Source: Leucosporidium creatinivorum (Eukaryota; Basidiomycota; Microbotryomycetes; Leucosporidiales; Leucosporidiaceae). From it: a stretch of 64,000 bases of DNA. Position 1 is the stretch's first letter, and the number at the start of each line of letters is the position of its first letter. This document shows, piece by piece, positions 22,570 through 34,130 of this stretch. The notes beneath the pieces are model-generated. The model worked only from the letters and a program-made list of their open reading frames with translations. It was not told where the DNA came from and did no database searches. The stretch covers positions 538,044 through 602,043 of the forward strand of contig BCKL01000004.1 in NCBI GenBank assembly GCA_001600635.1, read 5' to 3'. Position numbers and translations under genes: made by a program.

Positions 22570-23897
22570 TGGTGGGTGTCGAGCAGCTGTCGGGGAGTGG
22601 TGAAGGGCGGGCGTCGGCGAAGGAGAGAAGCGACGAGTGATGAAGAAGGAAGAGAGAGGCGAAGCGACAATCGACAAAGACGAGGGGGGGCTGCATCCTG
22701 GCAACAACGATTTCCCCAGCCGAGTCAAGTGGGGACCCCTTGGCGCTCCAGATGGTTGCTCCAGACCCAAGCGATCGGAACACGGCAAGCACCTTCCTTG
22801 AACGCTGGGCGGCGACTGAACCGCTGCATGGCGCGCTAGAAAGGAGGCTAGCTCCTGTAGGTTCATAAAAGATGGAGAGAAGCCTCACCGAAGCCGTCTC
22901 GTCCAGCTCCCAGCCCCCAGCAGTCCCGGCAGCCTGCGAAGGCAAAAGCCGAGTCCACATCTTCCGAGGCTCCCAGGCACTCCGTGCGCGCCCGTTGCGA
23001 CGGTACAGAAGGCAGCCGGACCGTCTCTCATCAAAAACAGCAGAAGCTCTTGGATGAAGTGCCAGCCGAGCGGGACAACAAGCAGCCAGGGAGGGCCCCT
23101 CGGGGATGCTCGAGTATCAAAAGTCGAGTGTGGAGGGCTACAGCGGGGCAGGGGACGACGTTGAAGCGAAGGGATGATAGCCATCACGATACTTGAGGCG
23201 CGCGAGGGGATCAAAGCTGAGCCCGAGCTCTCCTACCTCGCTTCGGCGACCCTTTCCTCAGCAGCCCATCGCCGAGCATCTGCCACCGCATCTGCACTGC
23301 ATCAGTCGATCCCTGCCCATCTCCGGAAATCGAAACAGCCCATTACCCCAAGCGTCAGGCGGGCTCCACACCACTCCTCTGCGTGATAGCAAGGCAACTG
23401 CAAGCCGAGCGGATTTCGACGACGGAGAGCAGAGGTGCAGACCAGATTTGGGGCCGAGACTCGACAAAGAGGAGCTGACAGGCGTCCTGTCTATAAGTAT
23501 CACCTCCTCGCGGCTTATGGTGGCCGCTCTGCTTGCATCGACCGCGAAGGAGAGGGCGAGAGAGCCGAGTCGTTCCACTCGGCCTTGTTGAGCTGTAGCG
23601 AGCCGAGCTGGGTGTGAGGGTTCATATGTTGGGATCGCAGGCGAAGTATGAAGCGAGCAGCTGATGGTAGGAAAGCAAGAAGCAAGTGCGGCGCTTTGTC
23701 AAAGGCTTACGGCCGGCCTGCCGCTCTCACTCTCCCTCAGCTTTGAACCTCCGCGCCGAACTTCGGCATCGAAACTGAACGCCAAGAGAACGGTAAAACG
23801 GTACAGACTGAAGTCTAGAGCTACACGTGAGCATCCTGCTGCCTTTCTAACGCGCTTCCAGTCTACTAACTTGGAGTTTGTTTGGCAGCTCCAGGCG
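22570..23897. promoter_or_regulatory. Long divergent intergenic region
   Basis: 1.3 kb between the MFS start (-) and the next plus-strand start. A ctataagta TATA-like element lies near 23491. The in-frame extension upstream of 23898 back to 23664 contains an acceptor-like sequence and may include a 5' exon, but nothing recognisable is encoded. Confidence 0.4.
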
Positions 23898-25532
23898 ATG
23901 GACGAGCGCTTCTCGAGGGCAGACCGCCTGCGCGCCATCTGCAGCCCTCTCACCTGCTGCCTACCCACCTGTCAACTCGCCCCATCTCCTTCCTCGGAAT
24001 CGCTTCACAACGACTCAGATCGCGCTTGGTTCGAACAGTCACGTTCATCAGCTGAGCCGCCGACCTTCGCGACGAGCATACCCGGCGACTGGGAGGATGC
24101 AGAGGAGCGGAGCATGCGCAGGGAGGCCGACCTGCTGAGCCTACACGATGGACTCGGGCAGCAGAGGCCTCGTCGGCGACGGGGAGGCGACATCTCCGGC
24201 AGTGGAGGCGACTTTGGCTCGGGACTGTCGCGGTGGACGCTCCTCAAGAGCTGGTGGAGGGGCAAGGGAGCATTACGGCTACCGGACTCGGACGACGAGG
24301 ATGACCTCGACGCTCAGCCAACCGGCGCGTCGGATCTCGAGGACGGCGACCGCACCTTCGAAACGGCGGGGACGACAACGCTCGTGGAAGGCGAAGGGGA
24401 GGCAGATGCCGTGGTCCTTTCTACCGTCGCACTCCTCTCACCACCCTCGGAACCACCGCTGTCGCCCACTCGCTCGGAAGGCCCGACCCTCGTCGACGAA
24501 GACCGAGAAGAGCGGCGAGCTCGTCGCCGAGCGCGTAGGAGAGCACGAGAGCTCGGGATGAGCGTAGAAGAGTTTGAAGCAGGTGCGGCTGTTGAGCCGG
24601 ACGAGCTGCTGGTCGATGTCGAGTCGACCCCTCGCGCTCTTGGACGAAGGAAGAAGGACGGCTCGCGCTCCTCCTCGACTGAATCTCGCGACAACACCTT
24701 CGCACACGTCCCCTCCACCACTTCAACCTCATCCAACGGCTCGCACGGCTTCGACTTCACCCACTCTCCCTCCCTACCGGCCGTTGGCGAGGACGAGGCA
24801 GTCGATGGAGGGGAGGAGCTGTTCGGGCGTCGCAAGGATCGTCGGTCGAGGCGCGATGGCGATGGAAGCTCCAAGGGCTCTCGCAGCGCCAGCGGAGATG
24901 TACGCAAGACGTCCTCACACGGGTCGGCTAGCAGCTCGTCTCGCCAGCACCTCGCGGTCGAACCTCATCTCCTCCCTCTTCCCGCCTCTCCTGCACCTTC
25001 CTCGACATCCCACCTTCATCCTTCGGACGCCCCGAAACGTTCCCGACAGCGCTCCCATCCCTCGACCTCGACGACGTCGACCACCTCCTCTGGACGCCAG
25101 CGCCGACCAAAGCGCCATCACCAGCAAACCACTTCGCCTCTCGAGGCGCCTTTTGAGGGGGACGACGGCTACTATGCAGCTTCCCCCACATCGGAGCAGT
25201 ACTACCAAGACGAGTACGGCCAGCTACACCTCGCTCCTCCCAATTCCGTCCAATATGCCGAGAATCAGCATTTCCACGACCCCTCAGCCGAGACGACCTA
25301 CGACCAATATACCTCAGCATCACCCATCGAATACTCGGCACCCTCTTACGACCAACAAAATTCTCCTTACGACCAGCCTACCTCCTCTTACGACCACATC
25401 GGCCAACTTCCTCCCCTTCCCGCCTCGCCCGCTCTCGAGCAGCATCCCGACGAGCTCGATTCGACCCCACCAGCAACGGCTGTGCCATCGCTGCAGCCAT
25501 CGCTTCTTTCCCGAGACGACGGTGGGCACTGA
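23898..25532 (+). CDS. Uncharacterised, mostly disordered protein
   Basis: One uninterrupted frame of 544 aa from the ATG at 23898. An in-frame extension exists upstream, but the chosen ATG begins a more protein-like N-terminus with a cysteine-rich SPLTCCLPTC motif followed by D-R-A-W-F. Other parts: a WDEDAEER-like acidic helix (~55-75), a basic R-rich patch near residue 95, a second acidic/basic helix with repeated RRARRRAR (~205-220), and a long S/T/P-rich tail with YDQ-containing repeats (PSYDQ, SPYDQ, SSYDH) near 480-510. The LTCCLP cysteines could be lipid-modified, which would suit a membrane-peripheral protein, but this is speculation. No family was recognised. Confidence 0.65.
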   Translation: MDERFSRADRLRAICSPLTCCLPTCQLAPSPSSESLHNDSDRAWFEQSRSSAEPPTFATSIPGDWEDAEERSMRREADLLSLHDGLGQQRPRRRRGGDISGSGGDFGSGLSRWTLLKSWWRGKGALRLPDSDDEDDLDAQPTGASDLEDGDRTFETAGTTTLVEGEGEADAVVLSTVALLSPPSEPPLSPTRSEGPTLVDEDREERRARRRARRRARELGMSVEEFEAGAAVEPDELLVDVESTPRALGRRKKDGSRSSSTESRDNTFAHVPSTTSTSSNGSHGFDFTHSPSLPAVGEDEAVDGGEELFGRRKDRRSRRDGDGSSKGSRSASGDVRKTSSHGSASSSSRQHLAVEPHLLPLPASPAPSSTSHLHPSDAPKRSRQRSHPSTSTTSTTSSGRQRRPKRHHQQTTSPLEAPFEGDDGYYAASPTSEQYYQDEYGQLHLAPPNSVQYAENQHFHDPSAETTYDQYTSASPIEYSAPSYDQQNSPYDQPTSSYDHIGQLPPLPASPALEQHPDELDSTPPATAVPSLQPSLLSRDDGGH

Positions 25533-25838
25533 GCAGGCGCCGAGGGCTCAGCGGGGACTTGGGACAGCGAGCGAGGCGAAGTGGAGAGCAGAGGGAGCGC
25601 CGAGAATCTCATTAGTGCACTTTGTTAGTATTCATATGTTGTAGGATTCAGAAGCTTAATCATCGGACACTATCTGCGCTTCTTGTTCGCGACGGAGAGA
25701 GATCGGGAGCAGAAGAAGCTCTCGCCTGCGTGCTCGCTCGCTCGCTCGCTCGGGGAAGGCAGGCTCGTCTCAACACCCAGTGATCACCAAGCTATCAACA
25801 TCGACCGTACATCAACGTCCGTCTCCTACTCACACAGC
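25533..25838. other. Convergent 3' region with CTCG microsatellite
   Basis: 306 bp between two stops. It contains about five tandem CTCG units at 25733-25752. Nothing else was recognised. Confidence 0.5.
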
Positions 25839-28586
25839 CTATCTCTCCCTCCTCCTCTTCTCCTCCCTATTCCCCTCGCCGCTCGCCGTACGCTTGATGG
25901 CGAGATGGAGCGGCTCGTTGCCTCCTCTCGAGCTGGGGCGAGGAGGGAGACCGACGGGAGCCGGTGCTGCGCTGATGCGGTCGAGGAGGGAGACAGGTCG
26001 AGCAGGAGGGGTAGCGGGACGGCGAGGAGGTGAAGCCGAACTGGCGGCTCCGTTGGTGCCGTTGCGAGTTGAGTTATTGGATTGGCCGTTGGTGCGCTGT
26101 AGGAATGCAAGGCGAGACATGTCAGAACACGATCCGAGCTCGAGGGAGACAAGAGAGAGAGAGATAACGAACCTCAGCACCAGGACGACTCGGCAAGAGC
26201 GGATTAACGGGTAGCGAAGTCGACACGACCTTCCTCTCCTCCTCAACAGGCGGCACATAAGGCCTCAACTCGGGCGCCTCACCACCCGCATCCCTATACT
26301 TCCCCCTCAAATGACTCCCGTTGTTCCCCGGCGGAGGGCTCTTGGACCAATCCCTCATCGGCGCTCCGATAGGAGGGAGCTTCTCTCCCGTCCTCGCGTC
26401 GATTCGATCCCCTTCCCTGATACTCCAACGATCGGCAGGAGGGAGTGGGTCGCGACGAGGTCCCAGAGGACCGTCGTAGAGACGAGGAGGGGAGCGGTCC
26501 CGAGGGCGTCCTCCTCGGTCTCGGTTGTCGCGGCGGGGTGGAGGACTGAGAGAACGATCGCGGTAGCGCCGGGGAGGAGGTGGACTGGGAGAGCGCCTAC
26601 GAGCGCGAGGAGGAGGACTCGGCGAACGACGACGAAGGGGAGGGCTGAGCGAGCGTCGGCGGAGAGGAGGGGGACTTGGCGAGCGGCGACGGCCGTTGCT
26701 GCCGCTGTTGCTGTAGGAAGGGCGGGGAGGGCTGAGAGGTCGACGAGGAGAGGGAGAACGGGAACGAGGTCGTCCTGCGCGGCTTGCGAGGTGAGGCGGA
26801 GGGGAGCGCGAGCGGTAGGCGACTGGCGGGGGAGGAGGACTGGGTTCGCGACGTCGAGAAGGGCTGGGATCACGACGACGCAGAGGAGGGGACGGGTCTC
26901 GGCGGCGAAGAGGCGGCGAGGGAGAGCGGCGACGGGAAGGAGGAGGTGGATCATCGTAGCGAGCTCGGCTGGGGGGCGCAGGGGGGCTTGGCGAACGACG
27001 ACGACGCTCGGGCTCTGCTACAGCAGTAGCTGTACGCGCAGCTCGAGGTCCCCAGTTGTTGACAGGCTGCGCCGTCGTAGTCGCAGGCGCAGCAGGAGGA
27101 GCCCTGACCGGCGAGCGAGACCGTCCCCTCGGCGCCTCAGCCTCAGCCTCGACGACAACAGCAGCAGCGGCAGCAGCGGCAGCGGCGGCCTGACCAAAAG
27201 GTCTCCTCGGTCCCAGGGGAGCGGCATTAGCCGCCGTGACCTTCATCACAGGTCCTCCTCCTCCTCGACTGGCACGACGATCTTCGGCGTCTCGTTTCTT
27301 CTGGACGGGGGAAGGGCCGAGAGGAGGGGAGAGAGAACGACGCTTGAAGGGCGGAGCGGGGGGTCGCTCCTCCGCTTGCTGCGATGGACGAGCACGTTGA
27401 TGAGGAGGGGGGTCGCGGTCGATGAGAGGTGCTGCTGCGACGGAGGAGGAGGCTGCAGGAGGAGGTCGAGCGACCTCGCGCGAGACCGAAGGGCTCCTGG
27501 AAGGCCTAGCAGCGTTGTAGGATTCGAGCGAGTCGTCCAATGCTTTGGGGTCGAGGGGGAGGCGACCTCGGGGCCCTGCAGGTGCAGCAGGAGGGGCAGC
27601 AGCTGGAGACGAGGTTCGGCCGCCTCGAGGTGCCCAGCGGTTGGCGTCGGTCTTGGGTCCCGTAGGGGCGGAGGACGACGCTTGGCGAGCCATCGGTGTG
27701 GGGGCATCCCTACTAAAAATGTAGAAGCCGAGTCAGCTTCCACCCTTGGAGCCCCCAGCGAGCGAGACCCTCACCTTCCAGTCCCTGCCCTCGGTCCAAG
27801 TCCCGGCGGCGGAGGCGTCGGCGCCGCCTTCCCCGTTGTCGTAGTAGCCCACCTCGGTCCCGTCCCTTGCGGTGGTGCGGCCCATCTATCGTCTTTCCTC
27901 TGCGCCGCCGCTGGTGGGGCAGGTGCCGAACGAGGACCAGTGGGCGGGACGATCTCCTTCTCCCTCTCTATTGTAGCAGAAGCGACGGGTACACGAGGTC
28001 CACTCGGAAGTAGAGGAACCTGGTTGGCGCTGGTTGGCGAGGCAGCTGCGCCGGCGCCGAAAGAAGCTCGTCCAGTGCGGTCGCGGCGGCCTCGTTCGCT
28101 GCGAGGGCCGGAGGGAATGATCTGCTGTTGAGGTGGGAGGGGTTTGCGACCTGGAGAATGAGGAGTGGAGCGAGGTGGATGAGTGGGTTGGTCTCGGGAG
28201 AGAACGTCGAGTGGGGTGAGTCCGCGAGGGAGGAGAGGGAGATCCAGCCTCGGCGGACGAGGTGAGGATCACGAAGTGAGGCGAGCAGCTCGGGCTCAGC
28301 CTACACTTCGTTCTCGTATCCCGATCCACCAGCGAGAGCGCGCGACGACTCGCTGTCTGCGCGGGGCCTTCCCTCGCTTCCCTCCCAGCCTCCCCCCCTC
28401 GCCTCCCACAACGACGACGACGAATCCCAAAAGCTCACCCTGCTCCATCGACAATCTCCTCAATCCTAGCGGCCTCGACGATGACGAGTCCTCGACGTTC
28501 GATCCATCTAAAGTAGGTCGGAAGGCGAGAGGAGGAGGAGGAGGATGAGTGGCGAGTTCTGAGTGAGTTGGCGGGGTTGCAGCCAT
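25839..28586 (-). CDS. SR/RS-repeat-rich protein (probable RNA-processing factor)
   Basis: Four exons, complement(25839..26096, 26173..27712, 27775..28150, 28439..28586), sum to 774 codons (773 aa). Introns separate a short N-terminus (MAATPPTHSEL...), a G/R/P-rich second exon, and a large third exon with more than a dozen RRRSPSPP-type units (about residues 340-500). The C-terminus contains LDRISAAP and a lysine/arginine-rich nuclear-type tail (REEKRRRER). No RRM or zinc finger was seen. Multi-unit RSPSPP tracts resemble SRRM-type splicing co-activators and suggest nuclear speckle localisation and SR-kinase phosphorylation; this is inference from composition. The first intron (28151-28438) is long for this window. 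The gene sits just downstream of the WW-domain gene, same strand. Confidence 0.75.
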
Positions 28587-28972
28587 TGCCCGGCGCGCGC
28601 GGAGTGAGGAGAGGAGGGCGAGCAGAGCCGACAGCTTCGTGCGTCGACTTGCCCGCCGCGAGGCCGAGACGAAGAGCGGTGGAAGGCCTCCAGCGACGAG
28701 CCAGCGCCGAAGCCAAGGCGATGACTATCCATGTCGTGCGCGAGTGCATCTCAAGCGACGCCATGTCCTCTTCCAACCGACGACGACCTGCAGGTGAGCT
28801 TCTGCGATGCGACACCTCCAGCGATACGGCGCGAAGGGCGAGCCAGCGCCGAAGCCGAATCGCCGCCTATCCATGGACGACAGCCAAGCCGGTTCCACCT
28901 CGACTCGACGACGATCTGCGAATGAGCCTCTGCGATGCGAGAACACGAGCTCGTCGCTGCAGCCGCAGCCGC
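28587..28972. repeat. Spacer with diverged tandem repeat of ~140 bp
   Basis: Two related units lie between the WW gene and the SR-rich gene, at about 28695-28812 and 28838-28944. Both open with cgagccagcgccgaagcc, share ctatccatg shortly after, and close with a cgacgacgatctgc-like block and gagc(c/t)tctgcgatgcga. The middle parts have diverged. It is not coding in any supported frame and may be a promoter duplication. Confidence 0.55.
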
Positions 28973-30096
28973 TTAAGCTCCCTGCAGCCGACCCTCTCGT
29001 CCGTTCGCCCTTCGCCGGGGAGAAGCGATTCCGAAGCGCAGACGACGCCTCAAGTAGCGACGAGGCTCACCAGGTTGAGTCCTCGAGTCCGAGGGAGGGT
29101 CTGTGATGAGCGACGAGGTTAGTCTGAGGCTCGAGGGAGGGGGGGACCGAAGCAGGTCAGGTCAAACTCACCCGAAGGAGTAGCGCCGACGAGTTTGAGT
29201 CGATCCGGATGAACCGCGAGCTTCCTCGGCTGCTCCTGCTGCTGCTGCTGCTGCTGCTGCGTCTCCTGCACCTTCTCCTTCTCCCTCTCCCTCTCCACCG
29301 CCTTCTCCTTCTTCTGCACCACCGGCGCCGTCTCAACAATCCTCGGCGGCGTAATCTCCCTACTCGGCGCGCCGGCCGGCTCCGTAGGAATACCCCAACT
29401 ACTCGTGTTGTTCAGAGTATTCCTGTAGTACAGGTCTTTCGTCGATTTGGAGACGCGAGAGACCCATCCGAGGGGGAGAGGGGCGCCGAGCGAGTCGAGG
29501 GATTCGTTGTGCGCTTGGGCAGGAGCTGGAGGAGCGGAAGAAGGAGGGGTGGGAGCGGAGGCGGGGGCGGGAGGAGGAGGAGCGGGAGCGGGAGTCGAGC
29601 CAGCGGATTGTGGTTGCTGGATGGGAGAAGCACGAGCGGAGGAGGAAGAAGGGCGAGGGGCGAAGCGGTCGTCGGCGGCTCGCCTGGCGTCCCTGGGGCT
29701 ATCCCTCCTGCTGTCCCTGCTATCGCGTTCAGCCTGTCGAGGAAGCGTCCTGCCCCAACTACCAGGAGCGCCACTGCTGCTACCTGCGGACTTGTGCGCT
29801 TCCTCGCGGCGCTCGCGGTCGCGCGTCGTGACTGAGCTTGAAGCGGAGTGGTCTTGATCTTGACGAGGTGCAGAGGCGGTAGAGGAAGGAGGGTTCTGCT
29901 TGGAGGTAGAAGTCGACGCTGCTGAGGCCTTGTCGCTCCTCTGCCCCGTCGAGTCGTCGTCGTCGAGGACGAGCGTTTCGACCGCCTGCTGGGGCTGCTC
30001 TTGCTGCTGAGGTTGTGCTGCTGTAGTGGAGGGAGGAGCGGGATTGTACTCGAGCTCATCCTCCCCGAAATCGAGCTCAAAGTCGTCGTCGTGCAT
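28973..30096 (-). CDS. WW-domain protein
   Basis: Two exons, complement(28973..29100, 29172..30096), give 350 aa. The N-terminus is acidic (DDDFELDFGEDELEYNP). After a long S/D/R-rich linker comes one WW domain: LPLGWVSRVSKSTKDLYYRN, then TSSWGIP, with the two defining tryptophans and the central YY. A charged coiled region with a CAG-encoded run of eight glutamines (about 29241-29266) follows, then an R-rich tail. WW domains bind proline-rich or phospho-Ser/Pro motifs. The adjacent SR-rich gene encodes many such motifs, so a partnership is imaginable but unproven. The 3' exon is less certain: a donor-like sequence inside it could lead to further exons. The ATG follows a ctacag, so a 5' UTR intron is likely. 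Confidence 0.75.
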
Positions 30097-30359
30097 CTGT
30101 AGCGGAGCAGGAGATGGGGGCGAGGAGAGAAGAGGAAAAGGCGCGTGTGCGAATGAGGTGCAGAGTGGTACTGTGAGTGAGCTGGGTGAGCTGCTGATGT
30201 AGCATTGTACACACCTTGACGAGCTGTAGAATGAGCTACAGAACTTGGACAGACGAAGCAGGAAGCAGAGGTTGGAAAGCGAGCGCTCCCTCTCCCTCAG
30301 TCGTCTTCCCTGCTCTCCTACAGCTTTCGTCTCCCGTCTTCTCGTCTACAGCGCCCTTG
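30097..30359. promoter_or_regulatory. Bidirectional promoter region
   Basis: 263 bp between the WW-gene start (-) and the Gmh1 start (+). An in-frame ATG at 30231 would lengthen Gmh1 by 43 residues; the composition there looks like a leader. A ctacag acceptor 7 nt before the chosen ATG suggests a 5' UTR intron. Confidence 0.4.
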
Positions 30360-32227
30360 ATGCTACCCAGCGGATCTTCGTACAGCTCTACCAGCGGCCC
30401 TTCCCTCTCAAACAGGTCCGCCTCGCCTCGCTTCATTGCTCGTCCCAGTCCAGCAGCCTCGGGCGCTCATCCTGCCTTCAATAGCAGCTCGTCGAAACAG
30501 CACGGCAACCTCAACCCGAATATGTCTAGTAACAGATTAGGCGCAGGAGGGATGAAGACCTTTTTGAGGAGGTTGAGCAGGTGGCCGCAGATGGTGAGTG
30601 ATTGCCTGGAGGAGAGTCGCGCTCGGGGAGGGACAAGGAGGGCTGCGGGTCGGCTGGGAAGCAGAGGAGGATAGCTGTACATAGCTACAGACTGCTCCCT
30701 CTACTCAGCCACACCGCCCACCTCGGCGTTAGCTCGAAGAGCTTCCAACCAAGCCACGCAGCTCCCAGCTCCCTTCCGGCGCTCTCTCGGTTCACTCCCA
30801 AGCTAACCTGGCTTCTACCACCCTACAGGATTTCGAACTAGCAGGCTGGACATTGTTGCACGTCTGCATCGCACCGCGGCGAGTGTGAGTCGTCTCCCCT
30901 CCAGTTCGCTTCTTGGAAGCCCGACGCGTTGCCCGGAGCTCTAATCGCTGACTCTGTACCCCTCCACAGCTACCGCAACGTCTACTACCACAAGCGTTCG
31001 CTCTTCTTCTCTCCTTCGCATCCCCCTCCCAACTAACGCCCTTCTTCCCAACAGAAACCAAAAACACCTGGGCGCGCGACGACCCCGCCGTGCCGCTCCT
31101 CATCTCCGCCTGCCTAGTCCTCGCAGGGCTGCTATGGAGCATACTGTACGCGCACTATGATGTCTGGATGACGTTGCGGACAATATTCGGGATGGTGGTG
31201 GTGCAGTTCTTGGGAGTCGGGGTGGTGGTTAGTACGGCGCTTTGGTGAGTTTCGCGCTTGAGGTGGTGTTGAGGAAGAGAAGCTGATGATTGGGCGTTGA
31301 TAGGGCACTCTCAAATCGTTTCCTTACCCATGCGACGCACACGCATGCGACGGATCAGCATGTCGAGTGGTGAGTTTGAAATCGTTGAGCTTCTTCGGCG
31401 CTGAAGTCGGACGTACACGATTGCTGACCTGGCTCCTTGCTTTTCACCCCCCTTCTCCATCACTTGGTCACTCTACATCCTCCTCCCTCGTCGCCTCACC
31501 CTCGCCGCCAACCCTCACCCATCCTCGGCGCTCTCTCCCTCCCCTCCCCTTCCCTCCCCTCCTTCTCACTCCCTTCCCCTCCTCCTCCTTCCCAACCCAC
31601 TCCGACAAACCCGCTGCTCACTCGCTCGGCAACTCTCACCAGGCCCTACGCCTTCGACGTGCACGCCAACTCGTTCTTCCCCCTCTTCCTCCAACTCTAC
31701 GTCGCCCAACTCCTCCTCGCCCCCGTGGTAACGAGGCACAATTGGGTGTGCTTGTGGGTTGGGAACACGCTGTATTTGAGTGCTGTGAGTTTTGCTTTCG
31801 TCGCTTGAGGGGGTTGAATGGGAGGCGCGGGGAGATGGAGAGCTGACGCTGAGATCCTCTTGTTCAATTGTACAGTTCACTCAATACGTCTACGTGACTT
31901 GTGCGTTGATTTTGAGCTGGACTTACATCCTTCGCCTCGAGCTGACCTTTTCCCTCCCTTCTCCCTTCCCGCTCGCAACAGACCTCGGCTACAACGGTTT
32001 GTCCTCCCTCTCTCCCTCCCTCTCCTCCTGATTCTCACTAACTCGTCCTCTCTCTTATCACCGACCACCCCTCCACCCTCCCCCGTCTCACACCCACAGC
32101 CCTCCCCTTCCTGATCCGCTCCGAGCTCCTCCTCTTCCCCATCTGTGTCTTTGCCGCCTTCTTCCTCGTCTCCCTGCTAGGGTTCAACATTTCCCATTTC
32201 GTGTTGGAGAAGATGTTTGGCGTGTAG
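30360..32227 (+). CDS. GMH1: UNC-50/Gmh1 family Golgi membrane protein
   Basis: Nine exons, 30360..30593, 30829..30884, 30970..30995, 31055..31244, 31304..31369, 31643..31784, 31876..31900, 31982..31996, 32100..32227, sum to 294 codons (293 aa). After a variable S/N-rich N-terminus come the family's defining blocks: FLRRLSRWPQMDFELAGW, then APRRVYRNVYYHKQTKNTWARD, and five hydrophobic helices ending SHFVLEKMFGV. YRxxxYHKQTKNxWARDDP is diagnostic for UNC-50/Gmh1. These proteins reside in the early Golgi; yeast Gmh1 binds Arf guanine-nucleotide exchange factors, and worm UNC-50 is needed for assembly of certain receptors. Two very small exons (25 and 15 nt) are supported by phase and homology. 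The start could be 30231 instead. Confidence 0.92.
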
Positions 32228-32637
32228 TGCTGTAGCTTGTTGATAACTTGTTGCGAAAGGAAGGAGAAGTACAAAGCGAGGGGCTCGGCGATCAGGCTAA
32301 ACGGGAGAGGCGAATGAGCAGAGCATGCGGAGAGAGAGAGGACTACTGACCGAGATGTATGATCGCACCTACGAAGCCTACTTCGCCGCCTTTGGGCTGC
32401 TAAGAAGAGACTTTGAACCTTTGCCTTCAGCGCCTCGAACCAGGTTAACCAGGCGCCGCGAAGCCTCTCGCAGGGTTGCCCTCTCGCCACCACTTGCTGG
32501 TTCTCGCATCTCTTCAACTCGCGGTCGTTACAGCACTACAGGCGACTTGTAGCAAGTCCTCCGTCTGTACTACAACCCTACAGAACACGAGCAGGTCTCG
32601 CCCCATCAAACGCGTCTCATCACCTTCTCCTCAAACC
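32228..32637. other. Intergenic region before Gdt1
   Basis: 410 bp between two plus-strand genes. The last ~150 bp are pyrimidine-rich and contain two ctacag acceptors, so a 5' UTR intron is possible. No gene was recognised. Confidence 0.4.
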
Positions 32638-33861
32638 ATGCTGGACGGACTGCCTACCTCGTTCGACGGCCTCGGCCGGGCTATCTGTGAGCCTTTTGCT
32701 CTTCTATAACACGGCGCAGCCTGAGCTGTACAGCAGCGGGTACAGGCGGAAGCTCACACGAATCCACGTTGCGCGTTCTACCCTCTCCTACTCCTCCCTC
32801 CTCCTCGACTTGATCTTGGTCCGATGATACTGCAGCCGTCATCGTCGTGTCGGAGATTGGAGACAAGACCTTCCTCATGTACGTCTACAGCTCTGCCCCT
32901 GAGCGAAAGAGCTAAGCTGATCTCCTCGCCTCGCCTGCAACAGCGCCGCCATCCTCTCGATGCGGCACCCCCGTCTCACCATCTTCGCCGGCTCAATCCT
33001 CGCCCTCGCCTTGATGTCCCTCCTCTCCTCCCTCCTCGGTACCATCGTCCCCACCCTCCTCCCCAAACGCTACACCACCATCGCCGCCGCCGTCCTCTTC
33101 TTCGTCTTCGGCGCTCGGATGTTGCAGGAGGGGTTGGAGATGGAGGCGGGCGAGAAGGGCAGGGAGAAGATGGAGGAGGAGATGAGGGAGGTGCAGAAGG
33201 AGGTGGAGGAGGCGGAGGAGGAGGTCAGCGCTGGAGGAGCGAAGAGGGCTGGGGGTGGACCGAGTTATGCGATGTCTGATTTGGAGGAGGGCAGGATGAG
33301 CCCTGCGAGGGTCGCTACGCCTCCTACGGGGAGGAGTAGGAGGGGCAGCTTGACCATGCCGAGCAAGGACGCCGCGGTATCGGGATTGAAGGACGGAGCG
33401 AAGAACCTCTGTCACCTCTTCTTCAGCCCCATCTTCGTCCAGGCTTTCGTTCTTACCTTCCTCGCGGAATGGGGAGATCGGAGTCAAATCACTACCATCG
33501 CTCTTGCTGCCGCTCATGTGAGTCTCCGAGCGCTGGACAAACGAACGCCGAAGCTGACCTTGGCGATTGCTTGGAACAGAACGTCTGGCTCGTCACCTTT
33601 GGTACAACACTCGGCCACTCATTCTGCACCATGCTCGCCGTCCTCGGAGGTCGCTGGATCTCGCAGCACATCTCCATCAAGCATGGTTCGTCCTCGCCTT
33701 CTCACTCTCCTTTCCTCTCGCTCTTCGCTGACCACTCTCCGCGCACAGTCACCCTCGGCGGAGCGGTCCTCTTCCTCATCTTCGGCTGCGTGTACGCCTA
33801 CGAGGCTATCTACTACGAGGAGGTCGCCGATATTGTCCTCGCCGGAGTCGAGTCGCTATAG
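32638..33861 (+). CDS. GDT1: Gdt1/TMEM165 family Ca2+/Mn2+ transporter
   Basis: Five exons, 32638..32686, 32836..32878, 32944..33517, 33580..33685, 33749..33861, sum to 295 codons (294 aa). Both family signature motifs, ExGDK/RT/S, are present: EIGDKT (23-28) in the first helix and EWGDRS (206-211) after the central loop, giving the expected inverted-repeat topology of about six helices. The central hydrophilic loop (~80-180) has a charged coiled-coil-like E/K-rich part and an S/P-rich part. Family members bring Mn2+ and Ca2+ into the Golgi lumen, supporting glycosylation. The N-terminus lacks the longer signal/first helix of some relatives, so an unseen upstream exon is possible. It follows Gmh1, another Golgi protein, in the same direction. 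Confidence 0.93.
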
Positions 33862-34130
33862 ATTGATGTTGTAGATGCTGGAGGGAGAGAATGAGGAAAG
33901 GGAAGGGATGTCGCACATAAAATGCACAGCATCGTAATGGACGATTTGCTATTGTGTTGCTCAAGCAGATGGTCGAGGGAGATAGGGAGATAGAGGCGAG
34001 AGCGCCGAGAGCGCAGTCGATTCGCTGAGCTCTGGTCGGCCAAAGGAGAGGACATCGAAAGATCTACTAATTCACAACATGCGATAGATGTATCGCGAAA
34101 AAAGGCAGCTACTGCTAACAAACAACTCCA

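Noticed and set aside
24421-25644. Second plus-strand frame of 356 codons within the disordered-protein gene
   Set aside because: It overlaps the better-supported frame and has the R/P/T-rich composition typical of out-of-frame GC-rich sequence.
26311-28131. 606-codon open frame on + opposite the SR-rich gene
   Set aside because: The product is an R/G/T-rich mirror of the RSPSPP repeats, crosses two supported introns and has no conserved motif.
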